21,518 nucleotides of DNA from Elysia marginata (lineage: Eukaryota; Mollusca; Gastropoda; Plakobranchidae), in assembly GCA_019649035.1 (NCBI GenBank), contig BMAT01003090.1, positions 604,070 to 625,587 of the forward strand, written 5' to 3'. Shown piece after piece: positions 6,801 to 15,050 of the stretch. The translations under genes and the position numbers were made by a program. The notes beneath the pieces were generated by a model. That model did no database searches and had not been told where the DNA came from. It saw nothing but the letters and a program-made list of their open reading frames with translations. Positions within the stretch are counted from its first letter, which is position 1. The number at the start of each line of letters is the position of its first letter.

Positions 6801-8911
6801 ACAGCTATGGGTGAGTGTATCCAGAGTTTGACTTAAAATCATCTCTCTGCAGTAATAAAGTGTTTTGTAATATAAGACAAGTGAGCGAGATTTTTAGCCT
6901 TGGTGTCAAAAGTGAAACACCTTGAACGTGGCTTACATTAGCTTCTTTACGGATTCAGAAAATATGTTGGTGCTAATGACTTAGAGTCTGAATGTCTATG
7001 GCTCTGGACACTGCAGGCAGTGGAAAAGCACACAACCCTGCAAACTTGAGTGCTATTGTAATTTAAGAGTCAGTTACTGTTCCAGCTACCTGGCCTGCTC
7101 TATTTCAGAAATATACTCTCTGATAGTGGTTGATAAACTCTTCATTTCTTGAATGCAAGGTTAGCTCGTGTGACATCTCTTGTTATGAGAAAATGTTACG
7201 AGACTTGATTTTTCTACTCTCAAAGAAGTTTTGAGCCTCCGGTCTCACATGGTGCTCTCAACCCATGCACAGGTCCAAGACTTTATCCAGCTTTTTCCTT
7301 GGAACATTTTACACAGGGTTCCCAAGTTTCTGGCAATTTAAACATAAGCAAATCTTTAGTCTCACAGAGTGGTACTTAAAATACTTTTTTATGGACTGTT
7401 TTTTTTTATGAGAAAAAAAGATGTATATTTTTATTTCTCGTGTTCACATGCCATGGAATTTTTAGCACATATTCAGCAGAATTAACCATTGTAACTTCTT
7501 TTTATGGGGAGGGGCTTGTTTTTCTCAGCGAGAGTTTTTGTTAAATAGACAATTCGAGATATTATTGACCATTTGTAAGAAATTAGCTTCTGAATCAGCA
7601 GATTTTGAGAAATCTACCTGGTACGTTTAGCGGTTCCATTTTTTGTTGTTTTTTCAAATTTAAGAACAATGAAAGAAGTTCTCAAAAGGATATCTTGAAA
7701 TAGCAATTGCAGATTTGAGATAATTTAACTGTTGTTTTTTTTTTTCCTGCAGTCACCATTCAGCACTGTATTCGATGATGAAGGACCAGTTTGCAAATTA
7801 TGTGGTTCAGAAGATGATTGATGTAGCGGAACCGCCTCAGAGGAAGGTACTCATGCACAAGATTCGGCCCCACATCGCAACATTGCGGAAGTACACATAT
7901 GGCAAGCACATCCTTGCAAAGCTGGAAAAGTTCTTCATGAAAAATAGTCCTGACCTCTCTCTCAGTAAGTCTCTATGACCGTAGATCTATGCAGCCTATC
8001 TTAGAAGACAAACTTTGACAGAAATAATATTGTAAATAGCTACAGGTAATTGTGTAGCGGTCCCACAAAATGAGCCTGAATGTTACTGGTTGATATAGGA
8101 AAAAAGGGTATTTTTGAGTTCTCATTTTTGCATAACTTGAAAGTTTATGATGTCATAGCCATTTATTAAACCATGTAAAATAGATCTATGTCTGTAAGGT
8201 TTCAGAACAAAGAAACACAATTTTGGCTATTGTAATATGATAACTGCATTCCGTTGTTCTTCCCTTTTTCACTAAACACTAGGTCACTTGGATTCCTTGT
8301 CTTTCAAGTGCAAAAATTAAAGACCTAACTAAGATATGAAAACAATTTTTTCCCACCATGTTTAAGAACTTAAGCAACTCAGTATCACAAAATTCTTTAT
8401 GTAGACTCATTTTGTGGGACCCTTACACAATTTCAGCTTGTGCATATCTGATGGTGCACAGTAGGATTGCTATCTTGTCCATTGAAATTGAATTAACATA
8501 CTAAATTTTGCCCCTTATCCATGCTTTGTTGTAGCCCTTTGTGAAATAGCTATCTTTTTTTGCAGAATTTTTTTTTTAAGCTAAAAAAACAGGAACACCA
8601 AGAGTTACGTCTACCTTTTTGGTCGATCTATCAAACATTCTATAACGGCAGCTTTTGGTTATCAGTGCAAGGTGTAGCACTGCATAGAGGTGTTAAAATT
8701 TTCTTCCTTTTTGTGCATAAAATGCTTGCATCCCTGGATTTTGTCAGTTAAAAGTTTACTCTTAAAGTCAGCTCTTTATTTCAGGCTTTTTCCTCCAGTG
8801 TACTTAGTAGTCTTCCTAGTGTGATCTTTGTGGTTTTTACTCCTGTGTATCTAACATTGTTTCAAACCCTATTCTCTTTCAGCCGGGTTGTCATCAAATA
8901 GTGGAATGTGA
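760..8911 (+). CDS. pum: Pumilio homologue (PUF RNA-binding translational repressor), 3' part, eight exons
   Basis: Joined exons 760-895, 1647-1781, 2540-2798, 4005-4142, 4426-4673, 6721-6810, 7753-7964 and 8883-8911 read through 414 codons to TGA. All introns are GT-AG and all phases agree. Residues 1-53 are the linker before the domain, with SAAPGAEA as in PUM1. From [12 protein letters not shown] (54-65) the PUF domain begins. The RNA-contact motifs, in order, are SRFIQ (89-93), NYVIQ (125-129), CRVIQ (161-165), NHVVQ (197-201), CRVIQ (233-237), NYVIQ (269-273), SNVVE (305-309) and NYVVQ (350-354). This is the canonical set that reads UGUANAUA with the protein antiparallel to RNA. Known role of the family: cytoplasmic binding of 3'UTRs, recruitment of CCR4-NOT and Nanos/Brat-type partners, and repression or decay of target mRNA. 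The C-terminus ends [16 protein letters not shown]. The N-terminal low-complexity part lies outside the window. The family call is very secure; paralogue and species are not. Confidence 0.97.
896..1646 (+). other. pum: pum intron 1, no recognised element
   Basis: AT-rich sequence with several T runs (for example near 1331). I see no TIR pair, coding remnant or RNA gene in it. Confidence 0.75.
1647..1781 (+). CDS. pum: pum exon B: start of PUF domain and repeat 1
   Basis: The acceptor AATAAG ends at 1646, after a moderately T-rich tract, and the donor AG|GTTTGT follows 1781. One base completes a Ser codon from the previous exon. It then encodes the N-cap [14 protein letters not shown] and the first half of repeat 1, [11 protein letters not shown]. 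The intron that follows splits the Arg codon of the SRFIQ contact motif. The TAA in AATAAG would stop an unspliced message, which supports the acceptor placement. Confidence 0.94.
1782..2539 (+). other. pum: pum intron 2
   Basis: Carries the pogo-like MITE at 2004-2165. The rest is AT-rich with no other recognisable feature. Confidence 0.8.
2004..2165. mobile_element. pogo/Tigger-like MITE with TA target duplication
   Basis: The element spans 2006-2163 between TA dinucleotides at 2004-2005 and 2164-2165. The left end reads CAGTGGAGTCC and the reverse complement of the right end reads CAGTGGAATCC. The similarity continues inward to about 27 bp (TAAAGTCATCAC against AAAAGTCAACAC). The CAGTGGA start, TA target site and inner GTTGACTTTA repeats are typical of pogo/Tigger-derived non-autonomous elements. 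It is 158 bp long with no coding capacity. Divergence of the two ends suggests a fairly old insertion. Confidence 0.82.
2540..2798 (+). CDS. pum: pum exon C: PUF repeats 1-3
   Basis: The acceptor CTCATCAG ends at 2539 and the donor CAG|GTGTGA follows 2798. The first base completes the Arg of SRFIQ. It encodes the end of repeat 1 (FIQQKLERA), all of repeat 2 ([15 protein letters not shown], a uracil reader) and all of repeat 3 ([16 protein letters not shown], an adenine reader). It ends in phase 0 after EMQ. The sequence is almost identical to vertebrate PUM1 and PUM2 across the contact helices. Confidence 0.98.
2799..4004 (+). other. pum: pum intron 3
   Basis: About two thirds of this intron is the LINE fragment in the same orientation as the gene. 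The remaining flanks are plain AT-rich sequence. Confidence 0.85.
3048..3869 (+). mobile_element. 5'-truncated LINE (non-LTR retrotransposon), reverse transcriptase C-terminal part
   Basis: The insertion is 3058-3859, flanked by the direct repeat AAATGATTGT at 3048-3057 and 3860-3869, a likely target duplication. Translation on + gives [15 protein letters not shown], then VGTLIGDQ, then [20 protein letters not shown] and [18 protein letters not shown], the region after the catalytic motif of LINE reverse transcriptases. The catalytic Tyr-Ala-Asp-Asp block itself is missing. A frame change lies near 3240 and an in-frame TGA at 3650-3652, possibly a decayed CGA. Beyond it the frame continues as [15 protein letters not shown] and ends with TGA near 3800. 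It is 5'-truncated and dead. The clade (RTE-like or related) is uncertain. Confidence 0.85.
4005..4142 (+). CDS. pum: pum exon D: PUF repeat 4
   Basis: The acceptor TTTTCTGGTCAG ends at 4004 and the donor CAG|GTAAAG follows 4142. The exon is exactly 46 codons and phase 0 at both ends, so skipping it would keep frame while removing repeat 4. It encodes [20 protein letters not shown], then [10 protein letters not shown], then [17 protein letters not shown] is the repeat-4 contact motif that faces the variable fifth base of UGUANAUA. Confidence 0.98.
4426..4673 (+). CDS. pum: pum exon E: PUF repeats 5 and 6, start of 7
   Basis: The acceptor TTGTGCCAG ends at 4425 and the donor AG|GTAATT follows 4673. 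It enters in phase 0 and leaves in phase 2. It encodes repeat 5 ([18 protein letters not shown]), repeat 6 ([18 protein letters not shown]) and the first helices of repeat 7 ([10 protein letters not shown]). The last two bases begin the Ser of the guanine-reading SNVVE motif, so this intron cuts the codon of an RNA-contact residue, as the intron after exon B does in repeat 1. Confidence 0.98.
4839..5987. mobile_element. hAT-like non-autonomous DNA transposon, about 1.14 kb
   Basis: The element spans 4845-5981 between the 6-bp direct repeats CATCCA at 4839-4844 and 5982-5987. The left end is CAGGGTACAAG and the reverse complement of the right end is CAGGGATGCAAG. The CAGGG termini fit hAT-type elements. 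A 6-bp duplication is shorter than the usual 8 bp but occurs in some hAT lineages. No transposase frame survives. The first 350 bp are CpG-rich with many CCGAT/ATCGG motifs, and 5226-5700 is packed with TCTAGATC. It sits at the left edge of an older MITE. Confidence 0.7.
5226..5700. repeat. Cluster of TCTAGATC motifs inside the hAT-like element
   Basis: At least eight AGATCT palindromes, most within the longer CTAGATCTAG, occur at about 5228, 5336, 5441, 5495, 5529, 5549, 5627 and 5692. Spacing is irregular, so this is not a simple tandem array. Confidence 0.8.
5986..6378. mobile_element. 393-bp TIR MITE, copy 1 (intron 5)
   Basis: The left end is CAGACTTGCCATTC and the right end is GAGTGGCAGGTCTG, whose complement is CAGACCTGCCACTC. 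TACATC follows the right end at 6379-6384. The matching TACATC on the left is at 4837-4842, displaced by the later hAT-like insertion. Internal stretches such as AACAATTTAAAT, GTACTTTAACT and ATACTGATTTT are shared with copy 2 at 10891-11289. There is no coding capacity. The 6-bp duplication and CAG start suggest a hAT-type family. Confidence 0.82.
6721..6810 (+). CDS. pum: pum exon F: PUF repeat 7 (guanine reader)
   Basis: The acceptor follows a long T tract ending TTTTACAG at 6720, and the donor GG|GTGAGT follows 6810. It is 90 bases long and phase 2 at both ends, so it could be skipped in frame, but that would delete the guanine-reading repeat. It encodes [20 protein letters not shown] and then EVCNMSDSY. 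It comes after a 2-kb intron swollen by two transposon insertions. Confidence 0.96.
6811..7752 (+). other. pum: pum intron 6, no recognised element
   Basis: AT-rich with T runs near 7400 and 7735. I see no TIR pair, coding remnant or RNA gene. Confidence 0.75.
7753..7964 (+). CDS. pum: pum exon G: PUF repeat 8 and C-terminal helix cap
   Basis: The acceptor TTTTCCTGCAG ends at 7752. It encodes [20 protein letters not shown], then [20 protein letters not shown], then [25 protein letters not shown] is the repeat-8 motif that reads the first U. A consensus donor, CTCA|GTAAGT, follows 7964 and leaves phase 1. If that donor is not used, the frame continues only four more codons to TGA at 7976-7978. 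SYGHHSAL carries about two more residues than PUM1 at the exon junction. Confidence 0.96.
8031..8038 (+). promoter_or_regulatory. UGUAAAUA Pumilio-site sequence in last intron
   Basis: TGTAAATA matches the UGUANAUA consensus. It would be in mature mRNA only if intron 7 were retained. Confidence 0.3.
8048..8432. mobile_element. 385-bp TIR element (MITE) in the last intron
   Basis: Left arm 8048-8074 (AATTGTGTAGCGGTCCCAC then AAAATGAG) matches the reverse complement of 8406-8432 with only two mismatches over about 27 bp. The AATT at each outer edge makes the exact ends and target duplication ambiguous. Length and lack of coding capacity fit a MITE. I cannot name the superfamily. Confidence 0.75.
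8650..8736. mobile_element. Right end of a second hAT-like element
   Basis: TGCTTGCATCCCTG at 8723-8736 is identical to the right terminus at 5968-5981. The match continues upstream in degraded form: AAAATTT, a C/T-rich run and TGCAT, then GCTTT and ATCAG. No matching left end is visible, so this copy is truncated or decayed. The left limit given is approximate. Confidence 0.5.
8883..8911 (+). CDS. pum: pum exon H: last nine codons with stop
   Basis: The acceptor TATTCTCTTTCAG ends at 8882. Joined to the phase-1 donor at 7964, the first two bases complete a Thr codon, followed by GLSSNSGM and TGA at 8909-8911. The resulting tail [14 protein letters not shown] has the same length and glycine/asparagine character as the PUM1 tail VDLGPICGPPNGII. 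This makes splicing more likely than read-through as the main form. Transcript data would settle it. The same exon holds another long open frame, listed separately. Confidence 0.75.
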
Positions 8912-9221
8912 AGGGATTGATAAGGACAATTGGACTGCTGTGTATCAGAAGACGGACAAAACCAAAGAACAGACCGCTGAAAGACGTCCAGATGATTTTA
9001 TGTACCACACCAAGGATGGTCACCTGATGTCTCTCTTGGAAACAGGAATACTGAATTGGATTCCGGGACCTGGGTTGGTCCAGAGAGAAAAAGAATATGA
9101 GGATATGTTTCCTGATTATGCAGATATTCACAGAACTCAAGGGCAACCGTTTCTTTTTGCCTCTGATCAAAATGATGGAAACCAGTGGCTCAAGAGGGCC
9201 AAGCGAATCATATTCATTTAG
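8883..9221 (+). CDS. Unexplained coding-like open frame in the pum terminal exon (possible alternative C-terminus or downstream ORF)
   Basis: From the acceptor at 8883 a frame different from the Pumilio frame stays open for 112 codons to TAG at 9219-9221. The first ATG is at 8901, giving 106 residues. The product is rich in Asp, Glu, Lys, Gln and Trp, with stretches such as YEDMFPDYADIHRTQG and NWIPGPGLVQREKEYEDMF. I do not recognise a family. The DNA is markedly less T-rich than everything after it, unlike chance frames here, which are full of Phe, Leu and Ser. Exons C and D both end in phase 0 and would enter this frame if spliced directly to 8883. It may instead be a downstream ORF or just a conserved UTR segment. 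Confidence 0.4.
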   Translation, partial: PGCHQIVECEGIDKDNWTAVYQKTDKTKEQTAERRPDDFMYHTKDGHLMSLLETGILNWIPGPGLVQREKEYEDMFPDYADIHRTQGQPFLFASDQNDGNQWLKRAKRIIFI

Positions 9222-9604
9222 AGTTTGGCTTGTTACAAATTATAGAATAGATTGCTACATACCCTGTTAGGGTAGAATTGTTTTCCTTGGATGCTTTTTT
9301 TTCATTGCATATTTCTCAAAAGTTTTCGTTTATACAGTTGATAAAAGCAATCATAGTGCTGTAGCATATCTTGAATCAATTGTTGTACCTTGATAGCTCA
9401 TTTAATTTTTTTCTTTCGAAAAATGCTGTGAGAGCCCCCATCCCTATCTTTTTTTCCCTCCTGCTCTTTGTTGAAGCCTGGTGTAGAATTGTTTACATGT
9501 TTATAGACACTTAAATAGACTGTCAGGTAGTAAAACCATGGTAACGATTTAGCATGTCAACACTCTTCATTTTACTGTTGTCTTTGCTTGGTTCTCACTG
9601 CTGT

Positions 9605-9870
9605 GTTTTCTCTTTTTTCTCCCTCCCTCCCTCTCTTTCTCTCTCTCAACTTCCCTGCACCTCCTCGCCCTTGACTTCTTCAGCCCCTCTTCTCTTTGAA
9701 TTTCAGAGAAAAGATTTTCTCCCTCCCTCCCTCTTTCCCCCTTTCTTTCTCTTTTGTTCTATCCACCCCTTCTCTCTCCCTATCTCTTTATGTCTCTTGT
9801 TCTTTTTATCCCTTTCTGTCTGCCTGTCACTCTATCTCTTTCCATCTACACCTCTCACTTTTCCATTCAA
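9605..9870 (+). repeat. Polypyrimidine (CT-rich) block in 3'UTR
   Basis: Nearly pure C/T on the + strand from 9605 to 9690 and again from 9716 to about 9850. CTCCCTCCCTCCCTCT occurs in both halves, around 9620 and 9719. The long open frame across it (9554-9919) is a composition artefact. Confidence 0.85.
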
Positions 9871-10890
9871 CTCATCTGTCATTTTTAAATTTATCACATT
9901 CACAAACTTCAATGGTTAAGCCAGTGTCCAATTAAGAGAGCACTTTATAGTGTCATTTGTTTCTATTGTTGGTTGTGATCATAGAAATGCTTGTGTTTTC
10001 TCAAAGGTTTGCTTAGGTTAAATCAGTTATTCTCCAACCGTTATCTATTCCCATTATTTAATTTTTGTGCTGGATGTTGTTATTGTTTTTTTTTTTCTTT
10101 TGTTTTCATGTCAATACTTAACACATTGTACTGTGTAGTCTTTTGAAGAATCTGAAATTACTGGGTTTTTTTTTTCAAATGAATTTTTTTCCAAGCCCAA
10201 TTTCTTAGTCTATAAGACAAGCAAACTACATTTTGCCAAAAAAATATCTATCTCATTTACATGCTTCACCCACTTATTAAACAAAAAGCTTCCTTTTTCC
10301 CCTCTTGTTAACCTTATTACGTTTTGTCCTTGGCATCAATTTTCCTACATATAACTCTGGTGGATGCCTTGCTGAACATTTGGCTTGTTACCAAGAAAGA
10401 AATTGAAATGTTTGTAAACTGTGAATAGTTGAAGCGTTACTGTACATGCCCTCAGATATACAAACTGTTTTTGCTATTCTTTTCGTTACGCTTTCAACCA
10501 AATTGCAAAATTGATTTGTTGTGAATTTACACTGTCCCAACATTTTTCCAAGGTCGACCCAGAGCTTTAGTCATTATTGTTGGAGATAATTTGCTGGAGA
10601 AAAAAAAAAAAAGGAATTTTGACCATAAGTTTAGTGTTTACAGCCTCAAGTTGTAGAGCTTTGCCGTTTACTTTTTGTGCTCTTCTTTTGTTATTTTGTA
10701 TAAATGGACCCTACAGTAAAAAATATTATACCACACCCCTAGGTTAACGAGTATGCTTAAGCTTAACTTTATTTTTGATATGATGAAGATTTGGTGGGGT
10801 TTTAGATGTAAAAATATTGGACTTAATTTTCTTTGGCGGCTTTTATTTTTCAGTTTTGCATCATTTGCCTCTTAACTTCCAAGACTATTG

Positions 10891-11289
10891 CAGACCTGCC
10901 TCTCATACAAATTAAAAAATTTTTTTTTTTTTAAATACGGATTTTCACATTTTTGTATTAAAATACCATTTTTTTAAATTGCTGGGTAACTACCAGTCAA
11001 CGGGATGATCTTCATTGGGTATATTTCCCAGTTTTTATTGATGGATTAGAAGAATTATATAGTTCTGTACTGCATGGAGCAGGGTAGTACATGTGATGTG
11101 AACTGTTCTGCATAGATTTTTCGTTCCTTTTTTTGCCCAAACAATTTAAATCACAGTGACGGTCCTTAGGATTGCATTGCTAGTTCTTTAACTCAATAAG
11201 TACCAAAGTTTGTGGGCACGGATAACATGGTGGTACAGATTTTTTGTTCTAGTTATACTGATTTTCTATTTTTGGCAGTGACAGGTCTG
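10891..11289. mobile_element. 399-bp TIR MITE, copy 2 (3'UTR)
   Basis: Ends are CAGACCTGCCTCTC and CAGTGACAGGTCTG, matching the TIRs of the copy at 5986-6378. The flanks CTATTG (10885-10890) and CTCTTG (11290-11295) form a 5/6 target duplication. It shares internal order with copy 1: AACTACC, CATGGAGCA, AACAATTTAAAT, TAGTTCTTTAACT and ATACTGATTTT. Both copies lie in the same orientation but are clearly diverged, so they are independent old insertions. Confidence 0.82.
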
Positions 11290-11351
11290 CTCTTGTTAAG
11301 GAAATGTGTCTTACCCTTTCACTCATCTGATTGTTTTTTTTCTTCTTAAAA

Positions 11352-11357
11352 AATAAA
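11352..11357 (+). terminator. Candidate proximal poly(A) signal AATAAA
   Basis: It lies just after MITE copy 2, with T-rich sequence about 35-60 bases downstream. It could produce a shorter 3'UTR. Confidence 0.3.
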
Positions 11358-13059
11358 ACCCTTCCTAGAATGAAGCAGCAAAGTCATTCTTATCCTCTTT
11401 ATTTTTTTTTTGCTGTACAATTTTGCAATATGCTCCCATGGATAAGCTGATGCAGCTGCAAGTTCTCTTGAAAAGTCTCATCACATTTGGTCTTTTGGCG
11501 TGATTTCATGAAACCAAATTCTTCCAGATCGTTCACTATGCTATCTACTCATCCCTGTCTTTAAACAATTTTTTAGTTAAGGTTTTTACTTTTCTACTAT
11601 ACAATGGGTGAATAATTTGCTTTTTTTCAAAAAGCCCCCATCTATGTATTTTGCTATATAATCAGAGTATTTAACCTCAACTATTTTGGATGATAAATAT
11701 ATATCGGTGTATGATACGTATATGTAATACTGTAGACACATAATATTTGGTATGTATCCCACAAGCTGTAAGCTGTATCTAAAGTAACGATGCCGTTGGT
11801 GCGATAATTTTATATCTAAAATCCTATCATATTTTTTTTTATTTTGTGCCTTTGTCTAAATATAATATTAATAATCATTATTGTATAACATTTTATACTT
11901 TTGGAGATATATATGCTATGTAAAGCTTTCTATTGTTTTCTTTTATTTATGCGCCAATTTATGTACAGTTTTTTTTTAACACTGGCATTTTTTTTTATTT
12001 TTTGCAATGGTGATGGGTGTTGTTCTTGATATCTTTGATGGTAATTTTTTTTTTTTTTGATTGTAATTTGTGTTGAGGACATGGTTGTTTGGTTTTAGTT
12101 TGTCTAAGCCAGAAGAAAAGAAACACAGAAGATTCTTTTGAATCAAAACTCAACTATTTTTCTTCTGTCTCATCGCCATGGTCAAATCTCAGTCTATGGT
12201 GGGTGTTAAACCATGTTTCTCAATTGGAGCTCAAAAGATGTACTTGCATAGCAAATACTGTTCTATGAAATGGAATGTCTAGACCACTGACTGTTGTGTT
12301 AGTTTCTTGTCGGTGTGCAGTCACAGCACTAAATGTATATTGTTCTTAGTCTTGCAGAGCAGAACAGATTATAATGTCAGGGTTATATTATCATATTTTT
12401 TTTGGTTTGTTTCTGCTTTTCTTGTAAATGTTTTCTGGTGGCACAGCTTTGTACCTGTACCTGGCTGTTTCCTTCCATTTAAGTAAGCAATATCTAAGTT
12501 GTTTTTTATGTGTCAATTTTTCATATTGGCTTATTTTTTTTCAACAACTTGAATAGATAGGGTCATTTCATGGTAGAGGAGCCAAATGTTTAGAGCAAAG
12601 AATGGAGCTGAACTAGTGTCTCCAGTTTGAAGTAGAAGTATTAAACATTTATAGATGGAGAGCTGTTAAATGAGAGAGTGTACATGTAATCAGAAAGAAC
12701 TTGTCAATTATTGTTTGTGATGTGAGTCACAAAACTAATATTGGCCTTCTCTCTTGTGTTGTTACTGAGAGAATGTTTGATAATAGCCACTACTTGGGTT
12801 TTAGTGAACAAAAGAAGGTCATTGTGTCCGCACAGCTTAATCTGCTGCTTCCTGCTTTCTAGATAACATTGAGCGTTTTTTTGTCAAGTTGTTTAGATAC
12901 CTCGGGCTATAGATGCAATGGATGTTTTGCAGTGTTGAACATCAGGAGAGAAGGCATGATATTTATGTCTCTGTGAACACACAGCTTTTAGTTTATAGTT
13001 ATTCATATCTGAAATTCAGTTTGTAATTAAAAAAAAAAAAAGACTAGGGGTAGTACTAG

Positions 13060-13182
13060 CTTGTGTAGTAAGTTGAAATCTTTCACCATCATTTATATTG
13101 GTATTATGATATTGTTGTCTAACTTGTGTAGTAAGTTGAAATCTTTCACCATCATTTATATTGGTATCATGATACTGTTGTG
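13060..13182 (+). repeat. 63-bp tandem duplication, two copies
   Basis: CTTGTGTAGTAAGTTGAAAT starts at 13060 and again at 13123. The two units differ by about two T/C changes until the match fades near 13182. Confidence 0.92.
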
Positions 13183-14234
13183 TGTGCGTACGAAATAACG
13201 TTTTCCCTTCACATAAACTGTTCAATAAGAAGACATTGTGAAGTTTGTGTTTAATGCCTGGAAGTACTAAAGTTGCAACACAGATGAATGCAGTATGTGT
13301 AGGAGGAGTCATTCCAGCAGATTGTAGCTTCTTTCCCTCCGTGTATAGTGATGTTGACCATCTTCCAGCTCATGTGGCGTATCATTTACTCAATCCATGT
13401 TGATCTAGCAAGGACAAACAGACTTTGGGGGGTAACATTCATCTTGTACAGGTTTGTGTCAGTCTTGACTTATACCGGTTTTGGTATAATTCTCTTCCTG
13501 GTTGTTACAACAAGAATCCTCCCTTTTTGCAATATACCACATTTAGTTTAAAAACATGTATAAATTTAATGTATGTGCAAGCTGTAGAATCAATTTCTGC
13601 GCATTCTGTTTACTTAGCTGATCAAGAGTTTTAAATTTTATTTGTAAAAAAGTGAAAAGAACAGATCTGGGAATTTTCATCCTAACCTGTTTTTGAAGAT
13701 GGTGTTAAAATGCCACCATAAACACTTAGGTTCATCATTTACCTTCAAAATGTGTCCTCGAACCCTAACTCCTTTGTTTTCAGCTTTTTTGGGTGAACGT
13801 TATTCCCAGCCCTGAAAGAAGTGAGAATGCTGTCACTAAATTTTCTCTAAATGAAGTTAGGCGACCGAAAAGATTTGTAACAGAACAGTTCACTCAACCA
13901 ATGTGTAGCATTAGTTTTCCATTACCCGCCAAAGCTTTGCTAGGGGATACCACTACGCATATGTTTCTTCTAGCTTAAAGATCGCGACTGTAGGTCTAGC
14001 CATTACTTCGATCGAAATGTTTGTCCTTCATCTCGCCAAATTCATTTTAGCATCACATTTTAGTGTATAAAGATTGTCATTAGATTGCTATTGTACAAAT
14101 TAGTTTAAGATTACCTTTACGACTCATTAGTTTTATTGTTCAATCATCAAGTTAAGCATTGTACAAAAGATCCACACCAGTTTCCCCAAAGCTGTTTTGT
14201 CCTTGCAGTGCTAGCTTAAGACAATGTATAAATT

Positions 14235-14256
14235 CCCCCCATCCCCCTCCCCCTTT
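14235..14256 (+). other. C-rich patch in 3'UTR
   Basis: Runs of C6, C5 and C5 separated by one or two bases resemble poly(C)-protein binding sites. Function is not shown. Confidence 0.4.
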
Positions 14257-14730
14257 TGTTGAAACTATCCTAAGCTGCATTATTTCAAAGTCCTTTAAAG
14301 TTGAATTAAGCAAAAGTGTTCTTTGCTGCAGTGTACAAATACATCGTAACATACCAAGGTACATTTTGTTTTATTTTAACTCATGGAGAAAGTTAGTGTC
14401 AATATTTAACTTCTGATATAAGAAGCTGTACAGATGTACATGAAGCCCCAACCGGATGCGTTAGAGATTTCTCTCTTCTTATGCTTCCCTTCCTTCCCTT
14501 GTAAATCTAGCAAACTCTTCAACACTGCCTATGCAAATTGACTCTATAAAAACAGTGTATATTAATTCAGTCTTGTACCAAATTATTGGAGTTGTTGGTC
14601 ATTGCATCACAGATCAATCATTTTCACACATTGTTACCCTCCCTTGTATTTAATGCTTCTGGGAATCGACCCAGAGACAATTTGGCCACATCTTGTAAAG
14701 TTCACTTTAGCGTCTATGATTGTATCAAAG

Positions 14731-14738
14731 TGTACATA
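14731..14738 (+). promoter_or_regulatory. Pumilio response element UGUACAUA
   Basis: TGTACATA is an exact match to UGUANAUA in the putative 3'UTR. Confidence 0.45.
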
Positions 14739-15038
14739 TTTTGACACTGTTGGAAAGAAGGAAAAAAAATGCATATATACACACATAGAAGAATCAAAGA
14801 TGATCTATTATAGACATTACACATACATATAAATCTATATGAATACCCTAGAGAGAGGATACTGTATAAAAAGCTAATCAAATCCTCCGAGCTACTCCCA
14901 GCATTGTTGCACTTTTGTTTGCCGGTCGGACCAGATAATACCCCAAAGTTTGAATTATTAGATGGTTAATGTTGCTGTTGCTAGCTTGGCTTTCTTCTGT
15001 AATTATGTAAAGATAAAAAATGTGTTGCATTTTCTCTT

Positions 15039-15050
15039 CCCCCCCCCCCC
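15039..15050 (+). repeat. C12 homopolymer
   Basis: Twelve consecutive C. Long C runs are rare in this T-rich region. Confidence 0.9.

Larger units (their letters stand above)
7965..8882 (+). other. pum: pum intron 7 (last intron)
   Basis: Separates the PUF domain exon from the last nine codons. It contains an in-frame stop at 7976-7978, a UGUAAAUA site at 8031, the TIR element 8048-8432 and a hAT-like right end at 8736. If retained it would become 3'UTR and give a tail ending SLSKSL. Confidence 0.75.

Noticed and set aside
8862-9170. 102-codon minus-strand frame
   Set aside because: It is antisense to the coding-like + frame at 8883-9221 and has the Phe/Ile/Leu-heavy make-up of a shadow.
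9554-9919. 121-codon frame rich in Leu, Ser, Pro and Phe
   Set aside because: It is a by-product of the polypyrimidine block, with no motif and biased composition.
13016-13312. 98-codon minus-strand frame with an internal repeat
   Set aside because: The repeat is just the 63-bp tandem duplication. No promoter, splice or family signal.
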